Origin: Oscillospiraceae bacterium
GTDB lineage: Bacteria > Bacillota_A > Clostridia > Oscillospirales > Ruminococcaceae
Direction of reading: 5' to 3'
DNA: 14,366 bases
Assembly: GCA_017829075.1 (NCBI GenBank)
Contig: JAGAJA010000081.1
Location: forward strand, 1 to 14,366
Position numbers and translations under genes: made by a program. Below are positions 6,522 through 13,533 of the stretch, in pieces; position 1 is the first letter of the stretch; every line of letters starts with the position of its first letter. Under the pieces are notes generated by a model. The model saw only the letters and a program-made list of their open reading frames with translations, searched no databases and was not told the DNA's origin.

Positions 6522-7085
6522 GTGACCGCCGAAAGCCTGTCCAATGATAATGTGGAGCTTGAATATCAGCCCTCTGCGAAAAAGTCCTTTGCTTCAAAGC
6601 TGCGTTCCTATTATCAGAGAACGGTTTCGCTTTTTGGCAGCTACGATATCACAGACGAAAAGCTGGGTCGCTTTTCAAAGCTGCTGAATGCGAGCATTAC
6701 GTTTCTCACAAATCCCTCGGAGAGTGAGTATAATCCCGAAAAGCACAGCGCAGGCGAGCATTCCAGCTTTGATTATGACGCTATATTTGATATACTTGAG
6801 CTGTCGGACAGATGTGTTGATAATGATGTTGCCAAAACCGTTATGATACAGATTTCGAGGGTTATCCTGTACAGAGTAAGCAAGGTTAAGGACGCAGACG
6901 GGAACGATTTCGACCTTTATGACTGCAAATATCTTTTGGGAAACAAGCTGAATTTCCTGTATACAAACAAGCCCTGCAAGGACGTACTGCTGAATTACGG
7001 CTTGAATTTTACGGAAATCTCGGCTATACATCAATACACGGGGTTGAGCTATTTCTATCTGTTTACGGGAGAAGAAAAGGCTTGA
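6522..7085 (+). CDS. 5'-truncated regulator-like gene of unknown function
   Basis: The frame is open from just after repeat copy 2. The first residues after the repeat (about 6492-6540) read SSIEIAEYFNVTAESLSNDN, which resembles the last helix of an XRE domain (compare LPALANIFETSVDLL in the neighbour). The first part of the HTH is missing, apparently replaced by the repeat. The GTG at 6522 has GGAG 9 bases upstream and could still serve as a start, giving 187 aa without a DNA-binding domain. The remainder, with FASKLRSYYQRTVSLFGSYD and a Cys/Tyr-containing helical region near the end, is unfamiliar. It has no membrane segment. A hairpin terminator follows at 7114. It may be a pseudogene remnant or a functional domain cut loose; I favour remnant. 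Confidence 0.55.
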   Translation: MTAESLSNDNVELEYQPSAKKSFASKLRSYYQRTVSLFGSYDITDEKLGRFSKLLNASITFLTNPSESEYNPEKHSAGEHSSFDYDAIFDILELSDRCVDNDVAKTVMIQISRVILYRVSKVKDADGNDFDLYDCKYLLGNKLNFLYTNKPCKDVLLNYGLNFTEISAIHQYTGLSYFYLFTGEEKA

Positions 7086-7113
7086 CCGTCAAGCTGCTGT
7101 CATTTTTATTTTT

Positions 7114-7133
7114 CCGCTTTGTGAGCGGCTTTT
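7114..7133 (+). terminator. Terminator after the truncated regulator-like gene
   Basis: CCGCT (7114-7118) pairs with AGCGG (7124-7128), followed by CTTTTG. The stem is short. Confidence 0.5.
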
Positions 7134-7195
7134 GCGGTGTTGTCAGGCTGTCAGCAATGTAAGAGCAAGAGCTTAGAAAGAAAATAGTGAAAGCG

Positions 7196-7214
7196 TCGTC
7201 AAATTGTCGTCAAA
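7196..7214. repeat. Paired TCGTCAAA repeats beside the attachment scar
   Basis: TCGTCAAA occurs at 7196-7203 and 7207-7214, 11 bp apart, about one helical turn. Their place about 60-80 bp inside the element end fits arm-type binding sites for a tyrosine integrase, but this is inference. A hairpin, AATGCGC (7222-7228)/GCGCATT (7237-7243), lies between them and the scar. Confidence 0.35.
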
Positions 7215-7273
7215 AACAAAAAATGCGCCGATAAAAGCGCATTGTAAAGGCATTTGTTTGAAAAAGGAGTTCC

Positions 7274-7320
7274 GTCTCCAAAACCGTATGTCGAGGGTTC
7301 AAGTCCTTCTGCCCCTGCCA
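7274..7320 (+). other. 3' half of a tRNA-Trp gene, probable att site
   Basis: The sequence from the anticodon loop onward matches a tRNA-Trp: loop CTCCAAA with anticodon CCA, 3' anticodon strand ACCG, a full T arm (GAGGG, TTCAAGT, CCTTC), acceptor strand TGCCCCT, G, and CCA. The 5' half is absent: the 5' anticodon strand reads TCCGT instead of the needed ACGGT, and no AGGGGCA acceptor strand is in place. It cannot fold as a tRNA. Tyrosine integrases often use tRNA anticodon loops as attB and leave such a 3' duplicate at one junction. Two terminators directly downstream fit the original chromosomal side. Confidence 0.8.
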
Positions 7321-7322
7321 AG

Positions 7323-7361
7323 TTTTGCCGCGCGAACAAGCGCGGCAAAACCTCCGATTTT
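7323..7361 (+). terminator. Terminator downstream of the tRNA-Trp remnant
   Basis: TTTTGCCGCGC (7323-7333) pairs perfectly over 11 bp with GCGCGGCAAAA (7340-7350), followed by CCTCCGATTTTT. It probably served the intact tRNA gene before integration. Confidence 0.65.
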
Positions 7362-7364
7362 TCT

Positions 7365-7392
7365 CGCCGTCCCGGAGTGGGACGGCGTTTTT
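7365..7392 (+). terminator. Second strong terminator
   Basis: CGCCGTCCC (7365-7373) pairs perfectly with GGGACGGCG (7379-7387), loop GGAGT, followed by five T bases. Confidence 0.8.
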
Positions 7393-7521
7393 GCTGAATA
7401 TACCAGATTTACTATCTCGCAGAAAACTGCCCGCAAAAAAATGAAAAATCTCGTGCGCCATTATAGCGGTTTCGTGGCTCTTTCCTGAAAATCTATTTTG
7501 TATAGCATAGACAGTCGAGTG

Positions 7522-7562
7522 CCTCGACACGCTTTATTGCGCGTCGAGGTTTTTAATTTTTA
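7522..7562 (+). terminator. Terminator of the first small unit
   Basis: CCTCGACACGC (7522-7532) pairs with GCGCGTCGAGG (7539-7549) with one mismatch, followed by TTTTTAATTTTT. Confidence 0.75.
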
Positions 7563-7614
7563 GGTTATCTCCCATGTTATAAAATCTATTTCTATACCAT
7601 AGATACGCTTTAAA

Positions 7615-7649
7615 CCGCATTCCCAACAGGGTTTGCGGATTTTTATTTT
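7615..7649 (+). terminator. Terminator of the second small unit
   Basis: CCGCA (7615-7619) pairs with TGCGG (7634-7638), and inside it CCC pairs with GGG across a TT/TT internal loop. ATTTTTATTTT follows. Confidence 0.65.
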
Positions 7650-7963
7650 CCGAAAAAGTCAGGGTTAAGTGTTTTGTGACACCATTTGCTAATTACACGA
7701 AAATTTTGTATTGATAATACAAGCGGCAAGCAAGGTTCGCAGTCTTTTATTCAGCTTTAGAGAATGGCTGCGCTTTTATCGGGCGGTTTTGTGACAATAT
7801 TACTTCCAGTACTTCTGCCGCTGCTTCACCATTAGTCATTGCGGAATTTCGTGATTGTCAGAGTGTGCGTTTTTGTTTCGACTTTTTTTCTTAATTCATA
7901 GCAATTGTTTTCTATACTCATATATGGTTTTGGTGTAAAAGATCATCAACAAATCATCTTTAC

Positions 7964-7993
7964 TTGACAAAACCGGCTAATTTATATTATAAT
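7964..7993 (+). promoter_or_regulatory. Promoter of the HD-GYP gene
   Basis: A perfect TTGACA (7964-7969) and TATAAT (7988-7993) are 18 bp apart, 30 bp before the ATG at 8024. The match is near consensus, so steady expression is likely. Confidence 0.8.
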
Positions 7994-8023
7994 AGTAAAA
8001 AACAAAAGAACGGAGCGCGCTTA

Positions 8024-9208
8024 ATGAAAAGCTTTTCCCGGCTTCTTATACAGGACTTTGAAGAAAAAGCAAATCTTACCATGGCATTTATCTGCCGTAT
8101 AATGACAGCACTTATGGCAGTGACATTGATCCTGAACCTGCTCGGAGTGTTCAAGATCAGCGGCGATATCTATCCCACTATCATTGTTTCTATCGTGATA
8201 CTGCTGGTTCCAACGGTTCTTTATAATATTCTGCATCTCAACTACATATATGTGCGGTATTTCGTGCTGACACTGATTGTTCTCATGTCCGGAATACTGT
8301 ATGCTATTCTGTCATACCATGTCATAATAATGCTTGTTTTCCCGGTGGTGATCTCCTGCCTGTACTGCGATACAAAGAGCGTTATTTACGCTTCATCACT
8401 GAGTATTCCGGTGATGATCGCTTCACATCTTATCGCGTTTCAACTTAAAGTCGTGCCGGACGAGCCGCTGGTCACTTTAAAAGGCGTGTGGCTGTACGGT
8501 ATTCTGCCGCGGGTCATCGAGTTCGCCGCAGTTGCAATAATCTGCATAACCACTGCGCAGAAGATCCAGAAGCTTATCCGGGGTCTTGCCGAGAAAAACG
8601 ACGCGCTTTATCAGGAGCAGGAGACCCTCGTCACCTCACTTGCTGAGATGATAGAGGCTCAATCTCAGGAAACCGGAAGGCACGTAAAGCGCGTTTCGGA
8701 ATACACCCGCATACTCTGCGAAGCCCTAGGAATGAGCGACGAGGAGATATGGGAGGTCAGCAGCGCAGCCGCGCTCCATGATGTAGGTAAGATAATGGTG
8801 CCGCAGGATATTATAAACAAACCCGGCAGGCTGACCAGCGATGAGTTTGAAATAATTAAGACCCACGTTGCCTATGGGAAAAAGCTGCTTGAAAAATGTC
8901 AGGGCGAGCTTATGCAGATCTCGGCGGATATCGCCTATCATCACCATGAGCGCTATGACGGCAAGGGATATATGGGAGTGAAGGGCGAGGACATCAATCT
9001 CTACGCCCGGTGCGTGTCGGTCGCCGACGTATTTGACGCGCTGGTAAGCCGCCGCCCTTACAAAAAAGCTTGGAAGCCTGAAGAGGCTAAGGCTGAGATC
9101 CTCTCCCAGCGTGGAAAACAATTCGATCCGCATATCGTTGATCTTTTTGAAGAAAACTACGATAAATTCCTGCAAATCCTCGAAAAATACCCGGATTCCA
9201 CTGAGTAA
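8024..9208 (+). CDS. Membrane-anchored HD-GYP domain phosphodiesterase
   Basis: The start is ATG 8024 with GGAG at 8012-8015; the longer frame from 7964 would start inside the promoter. The product is 394 aa. Residues about 20-180 hold roughly six hydrophobic membrane segments, forming an uncharacterised sensor module. A short linker helix (about 182-205) leads to an HD-GYP domain (about 210-385) that should hydrolyse cyclic di-GMP, or a related cyclic dinucleotide, at the inner membrane face. Metal-binding residues visible are H220, H252-D253 with K256, H281, H306-H307 and D335. The name motif is altered: DGKGYM replaces DGxGYP, with Met317 in place of Pro, and the following loop appears one residue shorter. 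It is transcribed alone, with its own promoter and terminator. Function is secure at family level; the altered motif leaves substrate and activity open. Confidence 0.9.
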   Translation: MKSFSRLLIQDFEEKANLTMAFICRIMTALMAVTLILNLLGVFKISGDIYPTIIVSIVILLVPTVLYNILHLNYIYVRYFVLTLIVLMSGILYAILSYHVIIMLVFPVVISCLYCDTKSVIYASSLSIPVMIASHLIAFQLKVVPDEPLVTLKGVWLYGILPRVIEFAAVAIICITTAQKIQKLIRGLAEKNDALYQEQETLVTSLAEMIEAQSQETGRHVKRVSEYTRILCEALGMSDEEIWEVSSAAALHDVGKIMVPQDIINKPGRLTSDEFEIIKTHVAYGKKLLEKCQGELMQISADIAYHHHERYDGKGYMGVKGEDINLYARCVSVADVFDALVSRRPYKKAWKPEEAKAEILSQRGKQFDPHIVDLFEENYDKFLQILEKYPDSTE

Positions 9209-9226
9209 CTCCTTTCAGTTTGGCTT

Positions 9227-9278
9227 CGGGAATTCTGCAAATCAAATTTGTGTGTTTTGCAAAAATTCCCGGCTTTTC
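9227..9278 (+). terminator. Terminator of the HD-GYP gene
   Basis: CGGGAATT (9227-9234) pairs with AATTCCCG (9264-9271), and further in TGCAAA pairs with TTTGCA. GCTTTTCCCC follows. It starts 18 bp after the stop codon. Confidence 0.7.
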
Positions 9279-9281
9279 CCC

Positions 9282-9310
9282 TTGACATTTTTGTTATTTT
9301 GTTGTAAAAT
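9282..9310 (+). promoter_or_regulatory. Sigma-A promoter for the RNA/leader upstream of rny
   Basis: TTGACA (9282-9287) and TAAAAT (9305-9310) are 17 bp apart. Transcription would start near 9317, about 300 bp before the rny start codon. Confidence 0.75.
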
Positions 9311-9316
9311 ATAATT

Positions 9317-9481
9317 AGGCTTTTCTTACCGGACAGCTCCGGCAGAAATCAGCTTACGTTATCTTAATATCTATTGCAATATAGACATTATGGCGGTACT
9401 AATATATAATAAACAGGAAACCGTTACCTATGTGACCGTTCGAAGCTCCGGGGGGATCTTCTGCGGTCTGCCATGATTTTT
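9317..9481 (+). ncRNA. Candidate structured RNA, 6S-like in shape, or rny leader
   Basis: Bases 9331-9350 (GGACAGCTCCGGCAGAAATC) pair with 9455-9472 (GATCTTCTGCGGTCTGCC) over about 16 bp with small bulges, and AGCTT (9351-9355) pairs with AAGCT (9443-9447) just inside. The enclosed part holds a small hairpin, TCTAT/ATAGA, and a loose AT-rich middle. A run of five T bases ends it (9477-9481), and a consensus promoter sits right before it. The length of about 165 nt and rod-like closure recall bacterial 6S RNA, but I see no diagnostic sequence that proves it. It could equally be a cis-acting leader of rny. Confidence 0.4.
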
Positions 9482-9619
9482 CAGTGTTTTGCACTGTTTG
9501 ATTAGATTTACGCAGCATAGAACTGCGATGAATATTCCGTTCCCGGAGGTGGAGCGGCTGTTTCATTTCCAAAAATTGTATATTATTCCCGCCGATTAAT
9601 TAAAGGAGGGAAACGAAAG
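9482..9619 (+). other. Remaining leader of rny
   Basis: This stretch is not coding. It contains a hairpin, CGCAG (9511-9515)/CTGCG (9523-9527), and a second one, CCGTTCC/GGAGCGG (near 9537-9557), with one wobble pair and a weak T-rich tail. A strong ribosome site AAAGGAGGG (9602-9610) ends it. No good second promoter is visible, so rny may be read through from 9317. Confidence 0.45.
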
Positions 9620-11218
9620 ATGGATTTACCGATCGCGATAATCATCGCTGTTGCGGCATTCATCGTCGGCGCAGCCGCAGCAGGCTTTATCTGCTTCAAA
9701 ATGGGCATAAAGCACCGCATTAAAACCGCGGAAGCTCAGTTTGAGTCAGCAGAAAAGGAATCGGCTCGCATAATCGAAGAAGCAAACACCAAAGCAGAAG
9801 ACCGCAAAAAGGCGGCTCTGGTGGAGGCAAAGGACGAGATATACAAGATGCGCTCCGATGCCGAAAAAGAGATCCAGCGCCTTAAAACTGAAACCGACCG
9901 GGAACTGAAGGAGCGCCGCGGAGAGCTTTCACGCTCAGAGCGCAGACTTCAGCAGAAAGAGGAAAATCTCGACAAAAAGACCGACAAAATGGAGCGTTTA
10001 GAGGAACAGCTCCACCAGAAGCACAAGAAAGCAGACGAGAAGATCGCCGAGGCTGAACAGCTTAAAGCGAGCCAGATGGATATTCTCGAACGTATATCCG
10101 GCTTCACCACCGAGCAGGCGAAGGAGCATCTGCTCTCCCTGCTGGACAGCGAGCTGAGCCACGAAAAGGCAGTAAAGATCGCAGCCTACGAGCAGAAGCT
10201 GAAGGACGAGGAGGACGAGCTGGCAAGAAAGAACATCTCCCTTGCGATCTCAAGACTTGCCGCAGACACCGTATCTGAAACCGCAGTTTCCGTTGTGGCT
10301 ATTCCCAATGATGAAATGAAGGGAAGAATTATCGGACGAGAGGGCAGAAATATCCGCGCCCTTGAGACCCTTACCGGAGTCGATCTCATCATCGATGACA
10401 CCCCTGAGGCGATCACACTTTCCAGCTTCGATCAGGTACGCCGCGAGATCGCCCGTATCTCCCTTGAACGTCTTATTCAGGACGGCAGAATTCACCCGGC
10501 GCGCATTGAGGAAACCGTTGAAAAGGCGCGCAAAGAGGTTGAGCAGCGTATTCGTCAGGAGGGCGAGCGCGCTGTTATGGAAACCAACGTAAACGGTCTT
10601 AACCACGAGCTTGTACGTCTGATAGGCAGACTGAAATACAGAACCTCCTACCGCCAGAACGTGCTCAGCCACTCCATTGAGGTAGCGCACCTCGCCGGAA
10701 TCATGGCAAGCGAGCTTGGCGTTGACGAGGCTCTCGCAAGACGCGCAGGTCTGCTCCACGATATAGGAAAGGCATTAGACCACGAGATCGAAGGCTCCCA
10801 TGTACAGATCGGCGTTGATGTGTGCCGCAAGTACAAGGAAAGCCCTGAGGTCATTCATGCTATTGAAGCTCACCACGGCGACGTTGAATGCCGCACCGTA
10901 ATTGCGGCACTCGTTCAGGCTGCCGACGCGATCAGCGCCGCAAGACCCGCCGCAAGAAGCGAAAACTATGAGAACTACATAAAGCGCCTTGAAAAGCTTG
11001 AGGAGATCTGCTGCTCCTACAACGGAGTTGAGAAGTCCTACGCTATTCAGGCTGGCCGTGAGGTTCGCATCATGATCAAGCCGGAAGCCGTTTCCGACGA
11101 CGGCATGAAGGTGCTTGCAAGAGATATCGCAAAGCGCATCGAAAGCGAGATGGACTATCCCGGTCAGATAAAGATCAACCTTATCCGGGAAAGCCGCGCA
11201 GTTGATTACGCAAAGTAA
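9620..11218 (+). CDS. rny: Ribonuclease Y
   Basis: RNase Y is the membrane-bound endoribonuclease that starts mRNA decay and processes transcripts in many Firmicutes. The 532-aa length is normal. Residues about 3-27 form the single N-terminal membrane anchor. About 30-190 is a highly charged coiled coil (Glu/Lys/Arg with heptads). A KH RNA-binding domain covers about 210-285, with the [13 protein letters not shown] loop near 236-248 followed by [16 protein letters not shown]. The HD catalytic domain begins near 345, with H351 in [10 protein letters not shown] and the metal pair H380-D381 in LLHDIGKA. The conserved C-terminal part reads [17 protein letters not shown] and ends [16 protein letters not shown]. 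The start is supported by AAAGGAGGG 9 bases upstream. It is followed by a strong terminator and is probably monocistronic. Identification is firm. Confidence 0.98.
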   Translation: MDLPIAIIIAVAAFIVGAAAAGFICFKMGIKHRIKTAEAQFESAEKESARIIEEANTKAEDRKKAALVEAKDEIYKMRSDAEKEIQRLKTETDRELKERRGELSRSERRLQQKEENLDKKTDKMERLEEQLHQKHKKADEKIAEAEQLKASQMDILERISGFTTEQAKEHLLSLLDSELSHEKAVKIAAYEQKLKDEEDELARKNISLAISRLAADTVSETAVSVVAIPNDEMKGRIIGREGRNIRALETLTGVDLIIDDTPEAITLSSFDQVRREIARISLERLIQDGRIHPARIEETVEKARKEVEQRIRQEGERAVMETNVNGLNHELVRLIGRLKYRTSYRQNVLSHSIEVAHLAGIMASELGVDEALARRAGLLHDIGKALDHEIEGSHVQIGVDVCRKYKESPEVIHAIEAHHGDVECRTVIAALVQAADAISAARPAARSENYENYIKRLEKLEEICCSYNGVEKSYAIQAGREVRIMIKPEAVSDDGMKVLARDIAKRIESEMDYPGQIKINLIRESRAVDYAK

Positions 11219-11234
11219 CTCACAATTAATAATC

Positions 11235-11275
11235 GGCGCTCCCTGCATAACCTATGCGGGAGCGCCTTGTTATCT
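11235..11275 (+). terminator. Terminator of rny
   Basis: GGCGCTCCC (11235-11243) pairs with GGGAGCGCC (11258-11266); after a bulged T, GCAT pairs with ATGC. TTGTTATCTT follows. Confidence 0.85.
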
Positions 11276-11276
11276 T

Positions 11277-11306
11277 CTGACACAAATATACATTTTTCTA
11301 CAAAAT
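11277..11306 (+). promoter_or_regulatory. Weak candidate promoter of the hydrogenase-like sensor gene
   Basis: CTGACA (11277-11282) and CAAAAT (11301-11306) are 18 bp apart. The -10 is poor, but the rny terminator directly upstream implies a separate promoter somewhere in these 50 bases. Confidence 0.35.
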
Positions 11307-11326
11307 AAGGGAAAGGGTATCTCGAC

Positions 11327-13255
11327 ATGATTTTATTTGATGCGTCAAAATGCGTTTCCTGCAACTCCTGTATACGCGCTTGTCCCACTCCGGAAGCCAA
11401 CAAGGCGATAATCACAGAAAGCGGAAAGACCATTTACAACATCGATCAGGATAAATGTATCCGCTGCGGCGCCTGCGTCAAGGAATGCTCCCACGGCGCA
11501 AGAACTTATGAGGACGATACCGAGAGCTTCTGGAACGACATAAAGAACGGTCAGCCGATAGCCCTGCTGGTAGCTCCTTCGATCAAGGTGGGCTTTGACG
11601 GCTGCTGGAGAAATGTTCTGGAATTCCTGCGCAACAACGGCGTAAAGGATATCTACGACGTATCCTTCGGAGCGGATATCTGCACTTGGGGACATCTGCG
11701 CTATCTCCAGAAAAATCCCGGAAAAAAGCTCATTTCCCAGCCCTGCCCTGCGATAGTAAACTACATACTGAAATACTGCCATGACGCGATTCCCAGCCTT
11801 TCACCGGTGCATTCGCCCATTCTTTGCGCCGCGATTTATATGCGCAAATATCTTGGAATTAAGACGAAATTAGCCGCGCTCACCCCTTGTATTGCTAAGC
11901 GCGATGAGTTCCAGATGACAGGTATCGTGGACTATAATGTTACCTTTGAGCATTTGGGAAAGCTGCTGGAAAGCAAAGGTTTCCACCTCGCCGATCAGAA
12001 GGGAAAGCGCTCTGCGTTTGAGTTCAACGGGCCGCAGGGAATAATGGGCGCGATCTATCCGCGTCCCGGAGGACTTAAAGCCTGTCTGGAGCTTGAAGCG
12101 CCGAACCTCAGCGTGATCTCCTCCGAGGGAACAGACCATATCTACCGAGAGCTTGCAATGTATCCCAGCGTGAGCGACCGCGACCTGCCGAGTGTGTTTG
12201 ACGCGCTCTCCTGCGGACGCGGCTGCGGCAGCGGCCCTGCGGTAGGAACTCCGCTTTCCGTCTACCAGATGAACGGAATTCTTCACGGCATAGAGAAATA
12301 CAACAAAAACAACCGGGTGAAATTCGACAGAAAAGGCAGGGACAAGCAGTTCCTCGCCTTTGACAAGGAGCTGAAGCTGGAGGATTTCCTGCGCAGCTAC
12401 ACTCCTCAGGAGATCGACCTGCGGACGTTCACTGACGAGCAGATTGACGAGGTGCTCCACCAGCTTGGAAAGCACACTCCGACCGAAATGAACTACAACT
12501 GCCACGCCTGCGGCTTTGCCACCTGCCGGGATCTCGCTAAGGCGATACTTGACGGAGTGAGCACTCCGAACTCCTGCGCGCAGCGCAATCTGCACGAGGC
12601 AGCCCGCCGGCAGTCGCATATCGAGCAGACCAACTCAAGCATTAGCGATATAACATCTCAGCTCAGCACGGTGGTTTCCAGCCTTACCGAGAGCATAAAA
12701 AGCGTTACCGAAGCTGCTGGAGGTATCACCCGGCTCAACAGCCAGAACCATGATGAAGTCACCGCTCTGTCTGACGTTATTTCAGAGCTGCGGACGCTTA
12801 CTGACAGCATCAATTCCTCAATGGGAACGATCAACGAGAGCGTGACTGGATTTGAGAAGATGACCCGGAGCATCAGTGATATTGCCCGGCAGATAAATAT
12901 TCTGGCGATCAACGCAAGCATTGAAGCTGCCCGCGCCGGAGAAGCAGGAAAGGGCTTCTCAGTGGTTGCCGAGGAGGTGCGCAGTCTTGCACAGCACTCC
13001 CAGACCGCAGTGACCGAGGCGGAAGCAAGCAACAAGCTGGTCTTCAGCAATATAGATGATGTAAATGTGATCGTCGGCACGATAAATGAGAGAATGACAG
13101 ATATCCTGTCGATGATGGAAAGCATGAAGAGTAATATCTCTGATACCCTCGAAAAGGGCAGCGACATCAGCACCGCAATGACCGATGTTTCCGGAATAAC
13201 TTCCACCGTAGATACCCTCGTAAGCCGCGCAGAGGACATTCTGAACGAAACTTAA
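11327..13255 (+). CDS. Sensory [FeFe]-hydrogenase fused to a methyl-accepting signalling domain
   Basis: The start at ATG 11327 is supported by AAGGGAAAGGG 9 bases upstream. The product is 642 aa and soluble. Residues 9-19 and 44-54 are two CxxCxxCxxxC ferredoxin motifs. About 75-375 is the hydrogenase H-cluster domain: L1 is SQPCPA (C140), L2 is LTPCIAK (C188), L3 is [10 protein letters not shown] (C296, C300), so all four cluster cysteines remain. The proton-transfer cysteine of catalytic enzymes (TSCCP) is replaced by Pro139, and L2 has Thr in place of Met. A third motif follows, C392-x2-C395-x4-C400-x16-C417, as described for group D putative sensory hydrogenases. From about 430 a coiled coil leads to a chemoreceptor signalling tip (about 522-565: [20 protein letters not shown], then EEVRSLAQ). 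It probably senses H2 or redox state and signals to CheA/CheW-like partners. No CheR-tether pentapeptide is seen at the C-terminus. Confidence 0.93.
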   Translation: MILFDASKCVSCNSCIRACPTPEANKAIITESGKTIYNIDQDKCIRCGACVKECSHGARTYEDDTESFWNDIKNGQPIALLVAPSIKVGFDGCWRNVLEFLRNNGVKDIYDVSFGADICTWGHLRYLQKNPGKKLISQPCPAIVNYILKYCHDAIPSLSPVHSPILCAAIYMRKYLGIKTKLAALTPCIAKRDEFQMTGIVDYNVTFEHLGKLLESKGFHLADQKGKRSAFEFNGPQGIMGAIYPRPGGLKACLELEAPNLSVISSEGTDHIYRELAMYPSVSDRDLPSVFDALSCGRGCGSGPAVGTPLSVYQMNGILHGIEKYNKNNRVKFDRKGRDKQFLAFDKELKLEDFLRSYTPQEIDLRTFTDEQIDEVLHQLGKHTPTEMNYNCHACGFATCRDLAKAILDGVSTPNSCAQRNLHEAARRQSHIEQTNSSISDITSQLSTVVSSLTESIKSVTEAAGGITRLNSQNHDEVTALSDVISELRTLTDSINSSMGTINESVTGFEKMTRSISDIARQINILAINASIEAARAGEAGKGFSVVAEEVRSLAQHSQTAVTEAEASNKLVFSNIDDVNVIVGTINERMTDILSMMESMKSNISDTLEKGSDISTAMTDVSGITSTVDTLVSRAEDILNET

Positions 13256-13487
13256 GGAAGCACTGATTAAATCTGGTGCGCAGGTTGCGCTGTCAGATTT
13301 TTCGTCAGATTGTACAAATTTCGCGCAGGCGGGCTGGTCTGTCGGTCAACCCCTCTGTCACTGACGTGACACCTCCCCCACCGGGGGAGACCACGCCCGT
13401 CAAGCGGAATTTGTGCAATATGGCGGAAAAGATGCAAGCAAGATGCGTGCCAAGCCGTCAGGCGTGATTTATTCAGTGTTTCCTTAA
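13252..13487. mobile_element. MITE-like foldback element with TTAA ends (236 bp)
   Basis: The ends GGAAGCACTGATTAAATC (13256-13273) and GATTTATTCAGTGTTTCC (13466-13483) are inverted repeats, 16 of 18 matching, each flanked by TTAA (13252-13255, 13484-13487), a likely target duplication (or TA within it). A nested pair, ATTGTACAAATTTCGC (13309-13324) with GCGGAATTTGTGCAAT (13404-13419), matches 14 of 16. Two central hairpins are TGTCAC/GTGACA (13356-13371) and CTCCCCC/GGGGGAG (13373-13389). There is no transposase, so movement would need a parent element in trans. The left TTAA includes the stop codon of the hydrogenase-like gene. Confidence 0.75.
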
Positions 13488-13533
13488 TAAGCATTTATGC
13501 AATACTATTCCCAAAACAGTCAAGGAGAATGAA

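Larger units (their letters stand above)
7393..7963. other. Gene-free stretch with several hairpins
   Basis: No supported protein gene is found in this roughly 570-bp stretch. It contains two related promoter-like/terminator units (listed separately), a perfect palindrome TTGTATT (7706-7712)/AATACAA (7716-7722) that could be an operator, and a weak hairpin CGCAG (7739-7743)/CTGCG (near 7770) followed by CTTTTAT. Confidence 0.45.

Noticed and set aside
7237..7320. Complete tRNA-Trp gene
   Set aside because: A same-length upstream stretch shares GGCAT with the tRNA 5' end, but the acceptor, D and 5' anticodon strands do not pair.
7210..7530. 106-aa minus-strand ORF containing WQGQKDLNPRHTVLE
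   Set aside because: It is the reverse translation of the tRNA-Trp fragment and its terminators, a common false protein in annotations; it has no ribosome site.
9317..9481. c-di-GMP (GEMM) riboswitch or T-box controlling rny
   Set aside because: No GEMM conserved core or T-box motif is visible, despite the neighbouring HD-GYP gene.
10250..10759. 169-aa minus-strand ORF within rny
   Set aside because: It lies opposite the conserved KH and HD domains of RNase Y, which fully explain the sequence.
11870..12619. 249-aa minus-strand ORF opposite the hydrogenase-like gene
   Set aside because: It is a shadow of a GC-rich coding frame and has no start signals.
13276..13467. 63-aa ORF (and a 75-aa reverse ORF) inside the foldback element
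   Set aside because: The sequence is explained by nested inverted repeats; neither ORF has a ribosome site or conserved look.
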